DNA from: Valencia hispanica
Lineage: Eukaryota; Chordata; Actinopteri; Cyprinodontiformes; Valenciidae
Assembly: GCA_963556495.2 (NCBI GenBank)
Contig: OY747713.1
Span: 48,100,913 to 48,164,912 of the forward strand
Direction: 5' to 3'
Length of the DNA: 64,000 nt
Positions 46,319 through 59,589 of the stretch are shown piece by piece. The notes under the pieces are model-generated. The model was not told the DNA's origin and ran no database searches. It saw only the letters and a program-made list of their open reading frames with translations. The number at the start of each line of letters is the position of its first letter. The stretch's first letter is position 1. The position numbers and the translations under genes were made by a program.

Positions 46319-48134
46319 GTGATCATCAGGTGCTTGAAAACCTCTAAATCTTTGTGATGGATGTGAATTTCATAGCAATAGTACAAATGAACTGTTTCTG
46401 ATGTACTATTCAGAATAGAGATAATTATGTCACTTCCACAAAGTTTAAAATAGACAGATAGTAATGTAAGGCTGTAACACATTCACTATAGAGCTTTCCT
46501 TTGATTCAGGGGGCTGTGGGTGCTTTTTCTAGCTGCTTCAGACAATGCATCAATAAGATTTTAGTTCCCACTGTTCATTATTAAGGCCATTGTGAAAAAG
46601 GATTGCTGCATTTCAATATATTTACTATATGTATAATAGGAAGTGCTATTTGACTGTGTGTGTATGTGAATGGGGAAACACCCTGTGAAGTGCTGTGTAG
46701 AACCTCAATAAAGCCGATGCGACTTTTGAAGAATTGCAGGGTGTCTCGGGTAGTTGTGATCACAGACTAAAACAAGTTCAATTCAAACTTGAAGTTAGTG
46801 GTAATTTATGTCCCATCTGGCTGTACAAATGTGCCAGCAACTTCCAGAGATTTTCATCTGTAATGCAGTCATCACAGTGGGTACAGTGAACTCCAAAAAT
46901 TGTCTAGGAAAAAAAACATATCAGGGAGAATTGATTAAAATGAACAGATTCCTGACATGCACCTGCAACTGTGTGTTTCATGCCAAAAATGACTTTTTGT
47001 GTCCATACCACAAATAATTTTGGGGAGTTCTGAAGGTAAAAGAGAACCCAGCAAACATGGTTTACAGAAAGAGGCCAGGGAGTCTAGATATCCTGTTCTA
47101 ACTGAATTTATATAAGACGTCAAATGACGACTGCTGTCAGTTGATATTTAACACACACCTAATTATTTATTATTATGTTGTAATAAACATCAGTATCAAG
47201 AATGCCAATGCATGTGTTTGTTGTTTTCAGCCATAAATGTGTCCTTATCTCCCACTGTAAAATCTTATGAAGCAACATCAGCATTATAGCAAAATTTCAA
47301 ATGTCAAGATGATTTCTCATTTACATTGAGAAAAAAACGATTACCTTTTCTGAACATCAATGACTTTATTAAGATAGAGCATTTTGAGAAGATGAGTAGG
47401 ACGTCAATGAAAATGAAACAAAAAATGTATATTCAATTATCATATGAATTCAAATGTCACTGTAAGAATGAGTAAACACACTTTCCAGATATGTACCCCC
47501 TCCCCCCCTACTGAGGTAAGTAGGAGGGGGTTACCTCCTACACAGGAAGGACATGAAAGACATATGTTTTTTCCAGAATCATTCTGTCTTATAGTCTCAA
47601 TTCACTTCAAAACATGACTTATATTTTCTTTTTTACATCAGGATATGTGGTTTTGATAAAAACTCCCTTTCTGTTGTGCCCCGTCTCACAGTTTTTTCCG
47701 GTTTCTAAAAATGGTATAAGAAGTAAAGTCCCGGCATCTTCAAAAAAGACCCGTTACTCTCCCCTGAGTCACACAGGAAATTACAGCCCAGTTTCCCTTT
47801 TTCTCATGTTCCGATTCACAAAATCCGATTTCTCCAATGTATGGTGTCCTGAGATGACTTTTCTTTCAAACAAGCTGTGAAATTTAAGCCAAATAAATGT
47901 AGACAGAGAGAGTTACAACTTTATTGGTTACCTATTTGTGATTAAATTTGTGGCACACCATCTTTTACCAGGAGGATGTAATAAACCTTTAGACCCCTTC
48001 TGTTCTCACAGAGAAGATGCACTTTTTGTTTCTTGTTCTGTTTCTCTAAGTGAGCAATGTTGGGTTTGTCTGTAATGATTGCTTTCATGTTAAGTGTGAA
48101 ATGCTGTCTCTGACTTATTGGTATTTCATAAATA
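46319..48134. other. No gene recognised
   Basis: A hairpin-prone C-rich/G-rich pair (CCCCCTCC...GGAGGGGG) lies at about 47496-47530. The stretch 46640-46740 resembles the end of a small dispersed repeat. No coding sequence is convincing. Confidence 0.45.
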
Positions 48135-49233
48135 GTGAATTCAATTCAATTTAGAAATACTTTATTAATCCCAGAGGGAAATTAAGTGTTGTTGTACCTC
48201 ATAATAATTCTTTAAGGAGTTGTTGTAGATCATAATGGCCTGTAGGCAGGGAGGATTTCCTGTTGCGGTCTGTTTTGCAGCAAAACTGAAGGAGCCAGAA
48301 GAAACTCTGTTGTTGTAAGATGGTCTCAAGAGAATGCTCAGGGTTGTCCATAATTTTTTTGATTTTATGAAGAATTCTTTGCATTTTCATCTCCAGTGGT
48401 TCCACAGTAGTGCCAAGAACAGAACCAGCCTTCTTCATCGGGTTGTTGAGAGCCTTTTTAAATCCCTGTCTGTGATGCTGCTACCCCAACAGATGATGGC
48501 TGAAGAGATTACACTTTCCACAACAGACTTGTAGAAGATTTGCAACTTGCTGCAAACATTGAAGGAACTAAGCTTCCTCAAGAAGTAGAAGCTCTGTCCC
48601 TTCTTGTAGACAGCTTCCCTGTTCAGCCTCCAGTTCAGTCTGTTGTCCAGGGGAACTCTGAGGTATTCATACTCCTCAACCACCTTCACTTCTTCTCCAA
48701 TGATGGAAACAGTACTTGACTTATCCCTGCTTCTTCTGAAACCTACAATCAACTCCTTTGTTTAGTTCACATTCTAGGTAAGACGATTTGTGGCACACAA
48801 TGCCACAAAGCCGACCAGCAGCTCGCTTTATTCAGCTTCTTGTCCATCTCTGATACACCCAACAATTGCGGAGTTGTCTGAGTATTTCTGCAGAGGACAG
48901 GTCTCTGATTTGTACTGGAAGTCTGAGGTGTACGGAGTGAAAAGGAATGATGAGAGTACGATCCCCTGTGATACTCCTTGTGCTGCTGACCACCTGGTTT
49001 GACACACAATTCTTCTGTCTCACAAACTTTTCTAGGATTTTCTGACAAAGCAAATCAGGCTGAATTGTGTTAAATGCACTGGAGAAATCAAAGAACATGA
49101 TCCTCACAGTGCTGCCTGATTTGTCCAGATGACAGTGGAGGTGGATGATGGCATCTTTAACTCCACAGTGATAAGCAAACTGCAGCAGGTTGTGATGAGT
49201 TCTTGTTTGCTTATGAGCAGAGTTATGGATCAT
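48135..49233 (-). pseudogene. L2-like LINE, 3' end of reverse transcriptase
   Basis: Read leftwards, several frames encode L2-type RT segments: FDFSSAFNTIQ (about 49105), then YSDN at the place of the usual catalytic DD pair, then a thumb-like region ending with KKAGSVLG and the typical 3' domain, with frame changes at about 48435, 48760 and 49000. The 3' tail TTTATTAATCCCAGAGGGAAAT (rc) is a LINE-like terminus near 48150. The 5' part is missing. Confidence 0.8.
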
Positions 49234-49304
49234 ATGATTCCACTTGCTGTGATATAGGTATAATAGGTATTTCCTGTAGAGTTAGTTGGGTCTCGAGCAC
49301 CCCC

Positions 49305-50019
49305 TGTCATGATTTTAGCTTTCGGACTCTAGTGCAGACACACAAACGACTCAGTGAGACTGGAGGTACAGTTTGCAAAAGTAATTTATTTTCCCCTATT
49401 GCTCGAAGGGTCCAGGAACACAGGAACTCAGAACCACGGGGAACTTGGAGGACAACCACTGGAGACAAGAGATGGAGGTGAGTGATCTTTCAATGTTGCT
49501 TGGCAGGAGGGAAAAAACAGAAGTTTGTGGGTTCTTACTTTGCCGTTGGTGCAGATTCCACTGAGGAGGGCTTGGGGAGGATGTGGTCCTAGGTGCGTGG
49601 AAGAGGGACCGACCTTGGGGTGTTTGTCTCCAGGAAGCAGAGCGAGGGTGGACAGGCAGTGGGGACCCTGAGCTCAGCCAGATACCTTGAGGAGGAAGCC
49701 CAGGATGCCGGGAAGGAGCAGACGCCCAGGCTGCAGGCCGACCAGCAGGTCCGGGACCGCAGAGTGACTGGAGGGAAAAAGGCAAGGAGGTAAGGATCTT
49801 ACGTGGAATAAGTTGCGGACGGTGGAAAGGCAGAGGAAGTGGCTTGTTACCACACGACGCGGTTTAACCATCTGGCGTCTGCTCCAGGTTGGCACCCTCC
49901 TTTTGAGTGCTCCTCCTCAATCAGGCTGAGTGGCACCAGCTGCAAGAGCACGATCACCAACCTGCACCCTTGGATGGAAAACAGGTGAGGCAAGCACACA
50001 CACCCACACAATCCTCACA
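49305..50019 (-). repeat. Gypsy 3' LTR
   Basis: The third LTR boundary in sense orientation, starting TGTGAGGATT and ending CATGACA on the minus strand. Confidence 0.95.
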
Positions 50020-50030
50020 GTACCCCTCCC

Positions 50031-53000
50031 TCAACGGACGCCTCCTGGCGGCCGACCAGAGTTGGAGGCAGAAGACCTCTTATAGTCTGTGATGAGGGAG
50101 GGATCCAAAATAAAAGAGCGGGGAACCCAACGGCGCTCCTCGGGACCATACCCCTCCCAATCGACCAGGTATTGCCGGCCGCGGCCCCGAGGACGCACGT
50201 CTACGATGCGGCGTACAGTGTAGGCAGGATGCCCATCAATCACTCGGGGGGGTGGTGGGGGCTCGGAAGGAGGGCACAGGGGACTGTCGGAAACCGGTCT
50301 AACTTGGGAAACGTGGAACGTGGGATGTACACGGATATGGGCTGGAAGTTTCAGGCGAAGGGCCGAGGGACTGATGACCCTTTCAACAGGATATGGACCG
50401 AGGAACCGGGGAGCCAATTTCCTGGGGACACCTTTGAGGGGAAATTCCTTGGCGGATAACCAGACCAACTGACCGGGTGTGTACTGGGGTGCCGGGAGAC
50501 GTCGCCGGTCGGCGTAGCGCTTATTTAGCGCCGAGGAACGTTGGAGGGCGGCTCTGGTCTGTTCCCAGACCCTTTTACAGGCTTTGATGTGTGACTGGAC
50601 CGAGGGGAGTACTGTATCCGGAACTGAATTGGGAAGAAGTGATGGCTGGTAGCCGAGGGAGGCTTCGAAGGGTGAGATCCCTGTGGCTGCTGAGGCATGG
50701 GAGTTGTGAGCGTACTCAACCCACGGGACATGTACGCTCCAGGTGGAGGGGTTGGTAGCACAGACACAGCGGAGCGCCTCCTCAAGCTCCTGGTTGAGTC
50801 GCTCACATTGTCCGTTAGTTTGGGGGTGAAAACCGGACGTTAACTGGACTTGGGCGCCGAGAGATGAACAGAAGTTCTTCCAGACTTGAGATATGAATTG
50901 AGGCCCCCTGTCGGAAAGGATCTCACTGGGGATCCCATGGAGCCTGAAAACATGGAGGATGAGGAGTTTGGCGGTCTGGGCTGCGGTGGGCAGCTTTGAG
51001 AGGGCGATGAGGTGGCATGCCTTGGAGAAGCGATCAATGACTGACAGGATAACTGACTTGCCTCGGGAGATGGGGAGTCCGGTAATGAAATCGACCGCTA
51101 TATGGGACCAGGGCCGTGCCGGGACTGGGAGGGGTTGGAGAAGGCCGGATGAGGGTCGGTGAGTGCTCTTATTCTTATTACACATCGGACAGGCCAGCAC
51201 GTAGTCTCTGACATCCTTGTTCAGGCCCGGCCACCAGAGATGGCGGCGAAGGAGGGCGATGGTTCGACTTATGCCAGGGTGGCACGAGAACTTGGATGCG
51301 TGGCCCCACTGGATGGCCCGGGAGCGAATGGTGGAGGGGACATAAAGGCGATTGGGTGGACCGTTGCCAGGATCGGGTTCGTCGACTTGTGCCTTCTTGA
51401 TCTGTGCTTCTAGTTCCCAGGTGAGTACCCCTATGGTGCATGACGGAGGGAGTATAGTGTCGGGAACCTCCGGCAAGATGTCTGGGGAGTACTGACGGGA
51501 CAAGGCATCGGGTTTGGTGTTTTTGGAGCCAGGTTTGTATGTAATGTTCAGATTGAAACGGGAAAAGAAAAGGGACCAGCGATATTGGCGGGGATTCAGT
51601 CGTCTTGCCGTCTGGAGGTACAGAAGGTTCTTATGATCGGTCCAAACTATGACTGGGAGCTCCGTGCCCTCCAGCCAGTGTCGCCACTCCTCCAGGGCCA
51701 GTTTATTGGCTAGGAGCTCCCGGTCACCGATGTTATAGTTTCGCTCAGCTGGGGTAAAGCGTCTGGAAAAGAAAGCACAAGGGTGGAGCTTTTGGTCGGC
51801 GGGGGAGCGCTGGGAAAGAACCGCTCCGACCCCCGTGTCGGAGGCATCCACCTCCAAGATAAACTGGGAGTCAACATCTGGGTAAATCAGGATGGGGGCT
51901 TCTACGAACCTTTTCTTCAACTCGTTGAAGGCCTGGTCGGCCATCTGATCCCAGACGAAGGTCTGCTTTGTGGAAGTGAGGGCGGTCAGGGGAGCAGCAA
52001 TGGTACTGAATCCTCGGATGAACCTCCTATAGAAATTTGCGAAACCCAGGAAACGTTGCAGCTGCTTCCTGGAGGTGGGATTGGGCCATTCCTGGACTGC
52101 TCTGATTTTATTTGGATCCGTCTTCACCTGTCCACCCTCGAAGACGTATCCAAGAAAGGAAACAGAGTTTAGGTGGAACTCACACTTCTCCCCCTTAACG
52201 AAGAGTGAGTTCTCTAGGAGACGCTGGAGAACTTTACGGACGTGCTGGCAGTGTTGGGGACGGTCCTTCGAGAAGATTAGGATGTCATCTAGGTAAACGA
52301 AGACAAAGATGTTAAGAAAGTCTCGGAGAACATCGTTCACTAGATGCTGGAAGACGGCAGGGGCATTGCACAGGCCAAAGGGCATAACCAGGTACTCAAA
52401 ATGGCCAATATGAGTCTTAAAAGCGGTCTTCCATTCATCTCCTTTGCGCATCCTGACGAGGTGGTAAGCGTTGCGCAAATCCAGCTTGGTGAAGACCGTG
52501 GCACTCTGCACGGCTTCAAGAGCTGAGGTGATAAGTGGAAGGGAGTATTTGTTCTTGACGGTAATGGCGTTAAGGCCCCTGTAGTCTATACATGGGCGTA
52601 ACGTCTTGTCCTTCTTCTCCACGAAGAAGAAACCTGCACCCACTGGGGAAGTAGATGGGCGAATTATGCCAGCTGCGAGGGAGTCGTTGATATATGTCTC
52701 CATAGCTGCCCTCTCCTTGGCTGACAGGTTGAAGAGGCGGCCCGAGGGCAGCGGAGCACCTGGGAGAAGGTCGATGGCACAATCGTAGGGCCTGTGAGGA
52801 GGGAGAGAGAGAGCCTGGGTCTTGCTAAAAACCTTGTAAAGGTCGTGGTACTCTGTAGGGACTTTTGACATGTCTGGGTGGTCAGGACATGAGGGGGTGG
52901 TGACTGAGACAGGAGGAACAGCTGATCGGAGGCAACGTTGATGGCAGTAGCTGCTCCAGGCCTCAATTCTGGTTTCAGTCCAGTTAATAATGGGACTGTG

Positions 53001-53429
53001 TGTGGCCAACCATGGATATCCCAGCACTAGAGGAGCGTCCCGGGTGGGAAAAACATAAAACTGGGACCGTTCCTGATGATTGCCTGAAAGCACCAAGTTC
53101 AGGGGTAGGGTTCGCTGTGTTATAACAGCCAGAGGGCTACCATCAAGGGCTGAAACTTCTAAAGGAACTAAAAGCGCTTCCACCGGAAGGTTACATTTCT
53201 TAACTATGTCAGGGCTAATTAAGTTTTGCTCTGACCCTGAGTCAATCAGTGCATGGAGTTTGGAAGTGTGCTCTCTTTGGTTTAAAATTACTGCTGGTAA
53301 TGTTAACCGGGGTTGATTAAGGGAGGTAGCGCCCGACAGTACCCCCAGATTTACTGACGGGCCAGATCTTTTGGACGGACTGGACAGGAAGAAATAAAAT
53401 GCCCAGGAGCGCCGCAATACAGGCAGCAA
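50031..53429 (-). CDS. pol: Gypsy Pol: protease, RT, RNase H, integrase, chromodomain
   Basis: An uninterrupted 1,132-codon frame. Protease LIDSGSEQN is near residue 62. RT carries VYLDD. RNase H has [13 protein letters not shown] and later WTDHKNL. Integrase has a HX..CX2C zinc finger (CPMC), D in AVDFITG, then D and E 35 residues apart (SDRGPQF to CERLNQE). A C-terminal chromodomain ([18 protein letters not shown]) marks the chromovirus branch. Pol overlaps the end of gag by 79 nt and is in the -1 frame relative to it, so it is likely made by -1 frameshifting. All catalytic residues are in place. The true N-terminus after frameshifting and processing is not defined by an ATG. Confidence 0.95.
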   Translation of the reverse strand: MLPVLRRSWAFYFFLSSPSKRSGPSVNLGVLSGATSLNQPRLTLPAVILNQREHTSKLHALIDSGSEQNLISPDIVKKCNLPVEALLVPLEVSALDGSPLAVITQRTLPLNLVLSGNHQERSQFYVFPTRDAPLVLGYPWLATHSPIINWTETRIEAWSSYCHQRCLRSAVPPVSVTTPSCPDHPDMSKVPTEYHDLYKVFSKTQALSLPPHRPYDCAIDLLPGAPLPSGRLFNLSAKERAAMETYINDSLAAGIIRPSTSPVGAGFFFVEKKDKTLRPCIDYRGLNAITVKNKYSLPLITSALEAVQSATVFTKLDLRNAYHLVRMRKGDEWKTAFKTHIGHFEYLVMPFGLCNAPAVFQHLVNDVLRDFLNIFVFVYLDDILIFSKDRPQHCQHVRKVLQRLLENSLFVKGEKCEFHLNSVSFLGYVFEGGQVKTDPNKIRAVQEWPNPTSRKQLQRFLGFANFYRRFIRGFSTIAAPLTALTSTKQTFVWDQMADQAFNELKKRFVEAPILIYPDVDSQFILEVDASDTGVGAVLSQRSPADQKLHPCAFFSRRFTPAERNYNIGDRELLANKLALEEWRHWLEGTELPVIVWTDHKNLLYLQTARRLNPRQYRWSLFFSRFNLNITYKPGSKNTKPDALSRQYSPDILPEVPDTILPPSCTIGVLTWELEAQIKKAQVDEPDPGNGPPNRLYVPSTIRSRAIQWGHASKFSCHPGISRTIALLRRHLWWPGLNKDVRDYVLACPMCNKNKSTHRPSSGLLQPLPVPARPWSHIAVDFITGLPISRGKSVILSVIDRFSKACHLIALSKLPTAAQTAKLLILHVFRLHGIPSEILSDRGPQFISQVWKNFCSSLGAQVQLTSGFHPQTNGQCERLNQELEEALRCVCATNPSTWSVHVPWVEYAHNSHASAATGISPFEASLGYQPSLLPNSVPDTVLPSVQSHIKACKRVWEQTRAALQRSSALNKRYADRRRLPAPQYTPGQLVWLSAKEFPLKGVPRKLAPRFLGPYPVERVISPSALRLKLPAHIRVHPTFHVSQVRPVSDSPLCPPSEPPPPPRVIDGHPAYTVRRIVDVRPRGRGRQYLVDWEGYGPEERRWVPRSFILDPSLITDYKRSSASNSGRPPGGVR

Positions 53430-54349
53430 CCGCCTTCCATACGGCGCTGACGCTCGGCCGGAGAAAGCCGAGCCCTGCCGATCTGCATCGGCTCCGGAGA
53501 GGGTGGACGCGGGGAAGAGGCGGAAGTAGACAAAGCGGGACCAGCTGTGGCGAATGTTCGAGGGAATGGGGAAGCAGTTAACCTGGCTCTTGACCTCTCC
53601 CGGAGCCTGTTGTCAATCTTAATAGCCAGGTCTATTAGCTCATCCAGGGAATCAGGTTCGTCTCGGTAAGCGAGTTCGTCTTTGATCTTCTCATTTAACG
53701 AATGTAGGAAAGCTGCTTTAAGTGCCGGGCTGTTCCAGCCAGATTCGGCTGCTAGCGTGCGGAACTCAATAGCGAGTTCAGCAACGGCACAATTACCCTG
53801 CTTTAGGCTCCAGAGAAGCTTAGCGGACTGTTCCTTACCACGCTTTACGCAGAAGGTTTGTTTAAAATTCTCTATGAACTGAGTGAAGGTGCAATCATCT
53901 AGGGACTCCAAATCAAACAGAGCTTGCGCCCACTGCAGGGCCTTACCTCTGAAGAGTGCGATCATGTACGAAATCTTATTTGCATCTTCCCGGAAGGTTT
54001 GGGGCGAACGCTCAAAGGCAAGTGTGCACTGCAGGAGAAATCCACCGCTCTTGGATAAGTCGCCTGTGAACGGCTCTGGAGGTGGGGAGGCGACCTCGCG
54101 GAAGGCTTGGGTCGCAGGAGCCTCCGTGAAGGATGAGGCGGCGGCCGCGGGACGAGGCGTCTGGGAGGGGACCTTAGAGGCAAGATCATGGAATTACTTA
54201 GTTAATTGACTTAGACCTTGAAGGAGGGAGGTCTGCTGCTGCGTTATATTTTGGAGGGCTGCCTCATGGCGGCCCAGCAGTATGCCCTGCTCCGAAACAG
54301 CTGAGCGTAGGTGTGTCGCAGAGTCCGGCTGGCCAGATGGTTCTGTCAT
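53351..54349 (-). pseudogene. gag: Gypsy Gag, one nonsense codon
   Basis: The frame starts at an ATG inside the end of the 5' LTR and is interrupted only by TAA at 54194-54196. It then runs on to 53351. The middle is capsid-like (LFRGKALQWAQALF...FKQTF), and the C-terminus has one CX2CX4HX4C zinc knuckle ([14 protein letters not shown]). An internal ATG at 53965 reopens the frame. The single stop may abolish full-length Gag in an otherwise young element; a sequencing or assembly error at this base is the alternative. Confidence 0.88.
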
Positions 54350-55058
54350 GATTTTAGCTTTCGGACTCTAGTGCAGACACACAAACGACTCAGTGAGACT
54401 GGAGGTACAGTTTGCAAAAGTAATTTATTTTCCCCTATTGCTCGAAGGGTCCAGGAACACAGGAACTCAGAACCACGGGGAACTTGGAGGACAACCACTG
54501 GAGACAAGAGATGGAGGTGAGTGATCTTTCAATGTTGCTTGGCAGGAGGGAAAAAACAGAAGTTTGTGGGTTCTTACTTTGCCGTTGGTGCAGATTCCAC
54601 TGAGGAGGGCTTGGGGAGGATGTGGTCCTAGGTGCGTGGAAGAGGGACCGACCTTGGGGTGTTTGTCTCCAGGAAGCAGAGCGAGGGTGGACAGGCAGTG
54701 GGGACCCTGAGCTCAGCCAGATACCTTGAGGAGGAAGCCCAGGATGCCGGGAAGGAGCAGACGCCCAGGCTGCAGGCCGACCAGCAGGTCCGGGACCGCA
54801 GAGTGACTGGAGGGAAAAAGGCAAGGAGGTAAGGATCTTACGTGGAATAAGTTGCGGACGGTGGAAAGGCAGAGGAAGTGGCTTGTTACCACACGACGCG
54901 GTTTAACCATCTGGCGTCTGCTCCAGGTTGGCACCCTCCTTTTGAGTGCTCCTCCTCAATCAGGCTGAGTGGCACCAGCTGCAAGAGCACGATCACCAAC
55001 CTGCACCCTTGGATGGAGAACAGGTGAGGCAAGCACACACACCCACACAATCCTCACA
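54344..55058 (-). repeat. Gypsy 5' LTR
   Basis: The second copy of the 715-bp LTR. The gag ATG (54349-54347) lies within its last six bases. No canonical TGG primer site sits right at the boundary. Confidence 0.95.
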
Positions 55059-55149
55059 CCCCCTCTTAGAGGCAGTTAATAAAAGTCACGGGCAGCTATC
55101 ACATTTCCCTATTGATAAGAGACATGCTCAAGGTAAGGTTGAGCTGCGC

Positions 55150-55888
55150 AGCACACTGTGATAAGTTGTTACAGTAGTTGAAGACCAAGAAGGATTCATC
55201 AAGAATAGGTCCGTGGCAGACAACATGAGGAGGCTTCCTCATCTAATACACATGAACCACTCTAACTCGGTTCCTGTAGCAGCATTCTCTTTAGATGCCA
55301 AGAAGGCGTTCGACAGCGTGGAGTGGCGGTTTGTTATGGCAGCCCTCTCAAAATTTGGATTTGGGTCTGTGTTCGGCAAATGGGTGGAAATACTGTACTC
55401 TAAACCAAGAGCAGCGGTTATGACAAACGGGCGTGTGTCTGATTTTTTTCATCTCTCCAGGGGGACAAGGGAAGGCTGTGCCTTGTCCCCACTGCTTTTC
55501 ACGCTGGTTGTAGAGCCATTAGCTGTCGCAATAAGAGCTGACTCAAGAATTAAAGGGATACATGCAGGAGGAAAAGAGCACAAGCTCCTTATGTATGCTG
55601 ATGATATATTAGCTGTGACAGTAGATCCGATTACCTCTATACCAGCATTGTTACAGTGTGTTGAATCATATTCGAAAAATTTCAGGATACAAAATAAAGT
55701 GGAACAAATCTGAATGTATGCCAATATCAAACACAAACCATTCCAAAGATATTACACCATTTAAGTTTAAATGGATGCCCTCAGGTATGAAATATCTGGG
55801 TATACAACTCCATCCGAATCTAGACGAGATAATGCCTCTGAATATGGAACCACTTCTTCAAAAGATAAAAACAAATCTTGCCAAATGA
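55150..55888 (+). pseudogene. L1/Tx1-like LINE reverse transcriptase fragment
   Basis: RT motifs EDQEGFIKNR-like, FSLDAKKAFDSVEW and LMYADDILAV are read in one frame to 55713. The following segment (YKIKWNKSE...MKYLGIQLH) is in the next frame from about 55665. The 5' half of ORF2 and the domain after the thumb are missing. Confidence 0.85.
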
Positions 55889-58790
55889 GCGAAATTTAAG
55901 CTGTCTTTATGGGGGAAGGTGAATGTTATAAAAATGGTTATAGCCTAGGGGGGACCCCGGGGGGTGGGATCACTGGGCGGATGGGACGTCGTGGCCGGCC
56001 TGGGGTTGGGCTTTGGGTGGTAACTCCTGAGGGCTGCATACGGTGCCTTGGGGGGGTTGCACTGGCGGACATGGGTTACTGGCTTGGTGGCCATGCTGCG
56101 CCTGGATAGGGTCTGGGGTGGGCCCCCTAGCTGTGGTCCTGGCTGGGGGTCGGCCGGCGTGGGGTCTCTGTTGGCTGTGGGGGTCGGGCCCGGCCAGCGG
56201 CCAGCATGTGCAGCCCCCTCTCTCTTTTTCTCTGGGCCGATTGTCATCGCCGGTCCCTGTATGGAGTCTCACCTTTTTTGCTGGTTGGGGTGCCTGGCTG
56301 CTGGTCGTGGCAGCTGGGTGGCGTTTCTGGGCCGGATCAGTCCTTTTTTGCGCTGGACTTGGCTCCTGGGTCTTGGTCTTTGTGCGGGGTGCTGGGGTTG
56401 GGCATTTGGCCGGGTTCGGTCAGACTTGCGGGTGGACTGGCCGGGTGGTGGGCGTGCAGGGCAGGTGGGTGGGGTGCTGGGTATTGGTCTCCTGCCAGGC
56501 CATTGAGCAACAGTGGTCGCTCCACAAGGAATGAGGCTGGTGGATGTCGGCCTGGTGGGTCGGCCACCTGGCTCATCGGTTTGCTCCTGGTCTGGGAAGT
56601 ACGTCGCCATGGTTCGGGCTACGGGGGCCTCCAGTGTGCGGGTGGCGCTGGGGGCCTCCTTTGCTGGCGGGAAGGCTGCTGCTGTGTAGCGGCAGGTGCT
56701 CTCCCCCTACGAGGGCACCTGGACGGGGGGGAGGGGTGTGCGGGAGGAGGCAGGGGGCGAACTAAACCTGGGTGTCTAGTGTCTTTTGTGATTTGAGAGT
56801 AGAGCGAATGTCAGGGTGGGTTTAGTTCCCCTTCTGGGATGGGGCTTGGGGGGCTGCCTTGGGGTCCGTGGGGCTTTGTGGTGCTGTGGCCGTGGGCCCC
56901 GGGTCGAGCATGCCATGGCCTCCCTCCCCTGGTGGATCCCGGTGAACAGCGGTGCCTATTGGGGTCAGTGGGGGAGCTGGCTCCCTGGGAAGACATTTTG
57001 TCTCCCAGTCCTTCCCTCCCCATCCCTGGACACCTCTGTCCACCCGCTCCATCACTTTACCACTCATATAGGGTCTTGGGGCATGGGCACATCACTGGGG
57101 TTCGAGGAGGGGCTTCCCTCCTCGCTATCCCGTGGTGTCCTGGGTCCCAATTTTAATATACAACTTAGACACTCCCACTTATAACATTCTCACGCGACAC
57201 ATATGTAGGGACTTTGGGGTGGGCACACTTTTTGGCATCCAGCTTCTCCTCTGGTGCCGGTGCCCACTGTTAAACCACATATAGACACTGAGGGCTCGGG
57301 GTGGGGGTTGGGGGATGTGTGGCTGCCTTCCCCACATCCCACCCCTCTGTTTTAAATGCACATTATAACAACACGCATCAACACCATACTCGAGCGGGAG
57401 GATGGAAGCTAGGGGTCTTTTCACACCCCTGTTCGCTACGGGCCATCAGGGGTTGGGGTCCGGAGGAGGAACAGGGGGTCTGGTCGGGGTCCTGGGCTGT
57501 CGGGCTGCTTTGCCACTGTGGGGCCCTTGGCGGTCTGCTTTTCTCTGTCCTAGAAGGTAGGGCGTCCATCTCCCGGGTCCGGGGGCTGGTGGCTCTACTG
57601 GGGCATCGGAACCTGGACCTGGGAGCATAAAGTGTGTATGGAGTGTGTGAGTGAGGGTACAGCGTCATTTTTTTGGGTGTCTTGGTGAGTCAGTGAGAAT
57701 GTATGGGTTTAAGAGGGAGGGAACGTATGACTGTGTCTGTAGGTCTTTGTCTACCTGTCAGGTTGGATCTTGGTCTGCCCCCTGGCCTGGCGCACCTCAG
57801 GCCTTACACTTAATGGGGGGCCTATTTCCCCTCCGTCACTCCCCGCCGGTGACGGGGGCCCCTGCCTGCCGGTGCATGGGTGGTCAATCCGGTTCGGACC
57901 TGGTGAGTGCCTGGCCGGGCATGGGGGGGCCGGTGTGTCGGTCGGCCGATGCGCTGGGCCGATATCTTCCTTTGGCTGGTTGGGGCACCTCTTTTAGAGG
58001 TGCCAGGTTTGGGATTGTTGGGTGGTGCCTGCTTGGTGGCTCGGTGGGATGCGGATCCGGCATCTCTGCTCGTTTGATCACCTGTTCTGTGGCCCATGGG
58101 CTCGTCACTGCTGCCCCCGGGCCCCTGCACAGTGGCCGCTGGATGTTCCCCTGGGGTTCTCCTTTGCTCCATTCTTGGGGGATGCGGTCGGCCCCGCCCG
58201 GGTCCGCCTGGGGCTCTGGGGGTCCTTTGGACGTCTTGGCTCCGATCTTCTTCATGTCTGCATCGATTCCTGGGAGACATATTGATGCCTGCTCACACCA
58301 GCTATCAAACACTCTTATGGAGAAACCTTATATGCACCAGCATGCTAACACACACACATAGATGTGGGGTCTCTGGTGTTTACAGATATATTCTTGGGCT
58401 GAGGTTATCATTACTAGAGCTTGATTAATCGGTACCATGAGTTTTTCTGTGACATTGTTGTTGTATTTTTATATCCATTCTTGTGTGATGTGGTTGTGTA
58501 GTTCTTAGTTCACTATGTTAGGTTTGTTTTGTCAATGTTCCTTTTTCGTGTTTTGTTTTGTTTTTTCCCCTCTCTCTGCCGTCCTGTGGGTATGGAGGCA
58601 GACTTCAATGTTTTCCTGTGTTTTCTTTGTTCCCTTTCCTCTCTTGTATTTTCAACTCACCCTCTCTCATGATGTTTTGTTTCCTACCTCTCTTCTTCAT
58701 CTTCTTTCTTTCTTCCCCTTAATTTTCCGTCTCCATGTCCATAACATCAGGAAATAAAACCCCCAGCAATTCATAATAAAGATTTTTCAC
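55889..58790 (+). other. GC-rich tail, probably LINE 3' untranslated region
   Basis: The sequence from about 55945 to 58300 is very GC-rich on a TGGGG/GGCC background, unlike all its neighbours. It then grades into T-rich sequence ending with AATAAAACCCCCAGC near 58755. It follows the L1-like RT on the same strand. Long open frames here on both strands are composition artefacts. Confidence 0.45.
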
Positions 58791-59589
58791 ACATATATCA
58801 AGTGGAGTACTATAGCAAAAGCTGTACTGCTCCGCTTGTGAAAGTAAATCTGTTGGGCTTCTACTTGGTACTCAGACACCAATTCTGAGCTCCACACTGC
58901 CAAACAGGACACGTAAAAAAAAAAAAAATGCTGGTTGGAATTTATGCTGAAAATAGTGTCATGTGTCATATGGCTAAACTAAATAATGACACGAAAAACT
59001 TCAAGAAATCTTAGGACTGCTTTCTTTCTTGCAACACTGGGACAACTGGATGCCATAAATGAACTGTTATTCTGAGAAACACTGGTGACTGACCTCTTTT
59101 CTTTTGCTTATGGTGACTGTTTTCTTCTTTCTTGATGATGATTGTAAAACATGATTCCTTTTTGACACTTTTAAACTACTATTTTGGTTTGACAAGTGCT
59201 GACCTGGCTGTTATATGTTTGTTTTGTTTGTTTGTTTAAAGCTTTGTTTTTGTTTTTTGTGTTTGTTATAAAATAAATAAAAACTTTAATAATAAAAAGG
59301 TTGTGTTAGTTGGTAAGTACATGTGATTATTTGTTAATTGTTACCAAGAAGTGTATTTATTTGCTAATTTTGTGTTTTTACTGTGTAACAGGTGTAAAAT
59401 GTCCTTCTGCATTAGCTAGCAAACCTCCATTCAAAAAGGTTTCTGTTTCATTTCAGTGTGTTGTGAATGATCCGCCTGTATTGAGCCATCAGTACTGACC
59501 AGTACATATTCTGTTTCATTCAGCTAATAAACGGCGGACTGAGCTACACCAGCTGTCTTTGCATCTTTTCATACACAACGCAGTCCAGA
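58791..59589. other. No gene recognised
   Basis: AT-rich, with a poly-A run near 58917 and GTTT repeats near 59220. Confidence 0.5.

Larger units (their letters stand above)
49305..55058 (-). mobile_element. Young Ty3/Gypsy (chromovirus-type) LTR retrotransposon
   Basis: The LTRs at 49305-50019 and 54344-55058 are both 715 bp and differ at one position by eye (49979 A, 55018 G). A 5-bp target duplication CCCCC flanks the element. gag and pol are on the minus strand. A purine tract (minus GAGGGAGGGGTA, about 50020-50031) precedes the 3' LTR. The near identity of the LTRs means insertion was very recent. gag carries one nonsense codon. Confidence 0.96.

Noticed and set aside
49593..49793. Small proteins in both Gypsy LTRs
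   Set aside because: Identical short frames in each LTR reflect LTR duplication; no coding evidence.
55945..58361. Many long frames on both strands of the GC-rich tail
   Set aside because: Stops are rare because of base composition; frames overlap in all phases and show no domain or splice logic.
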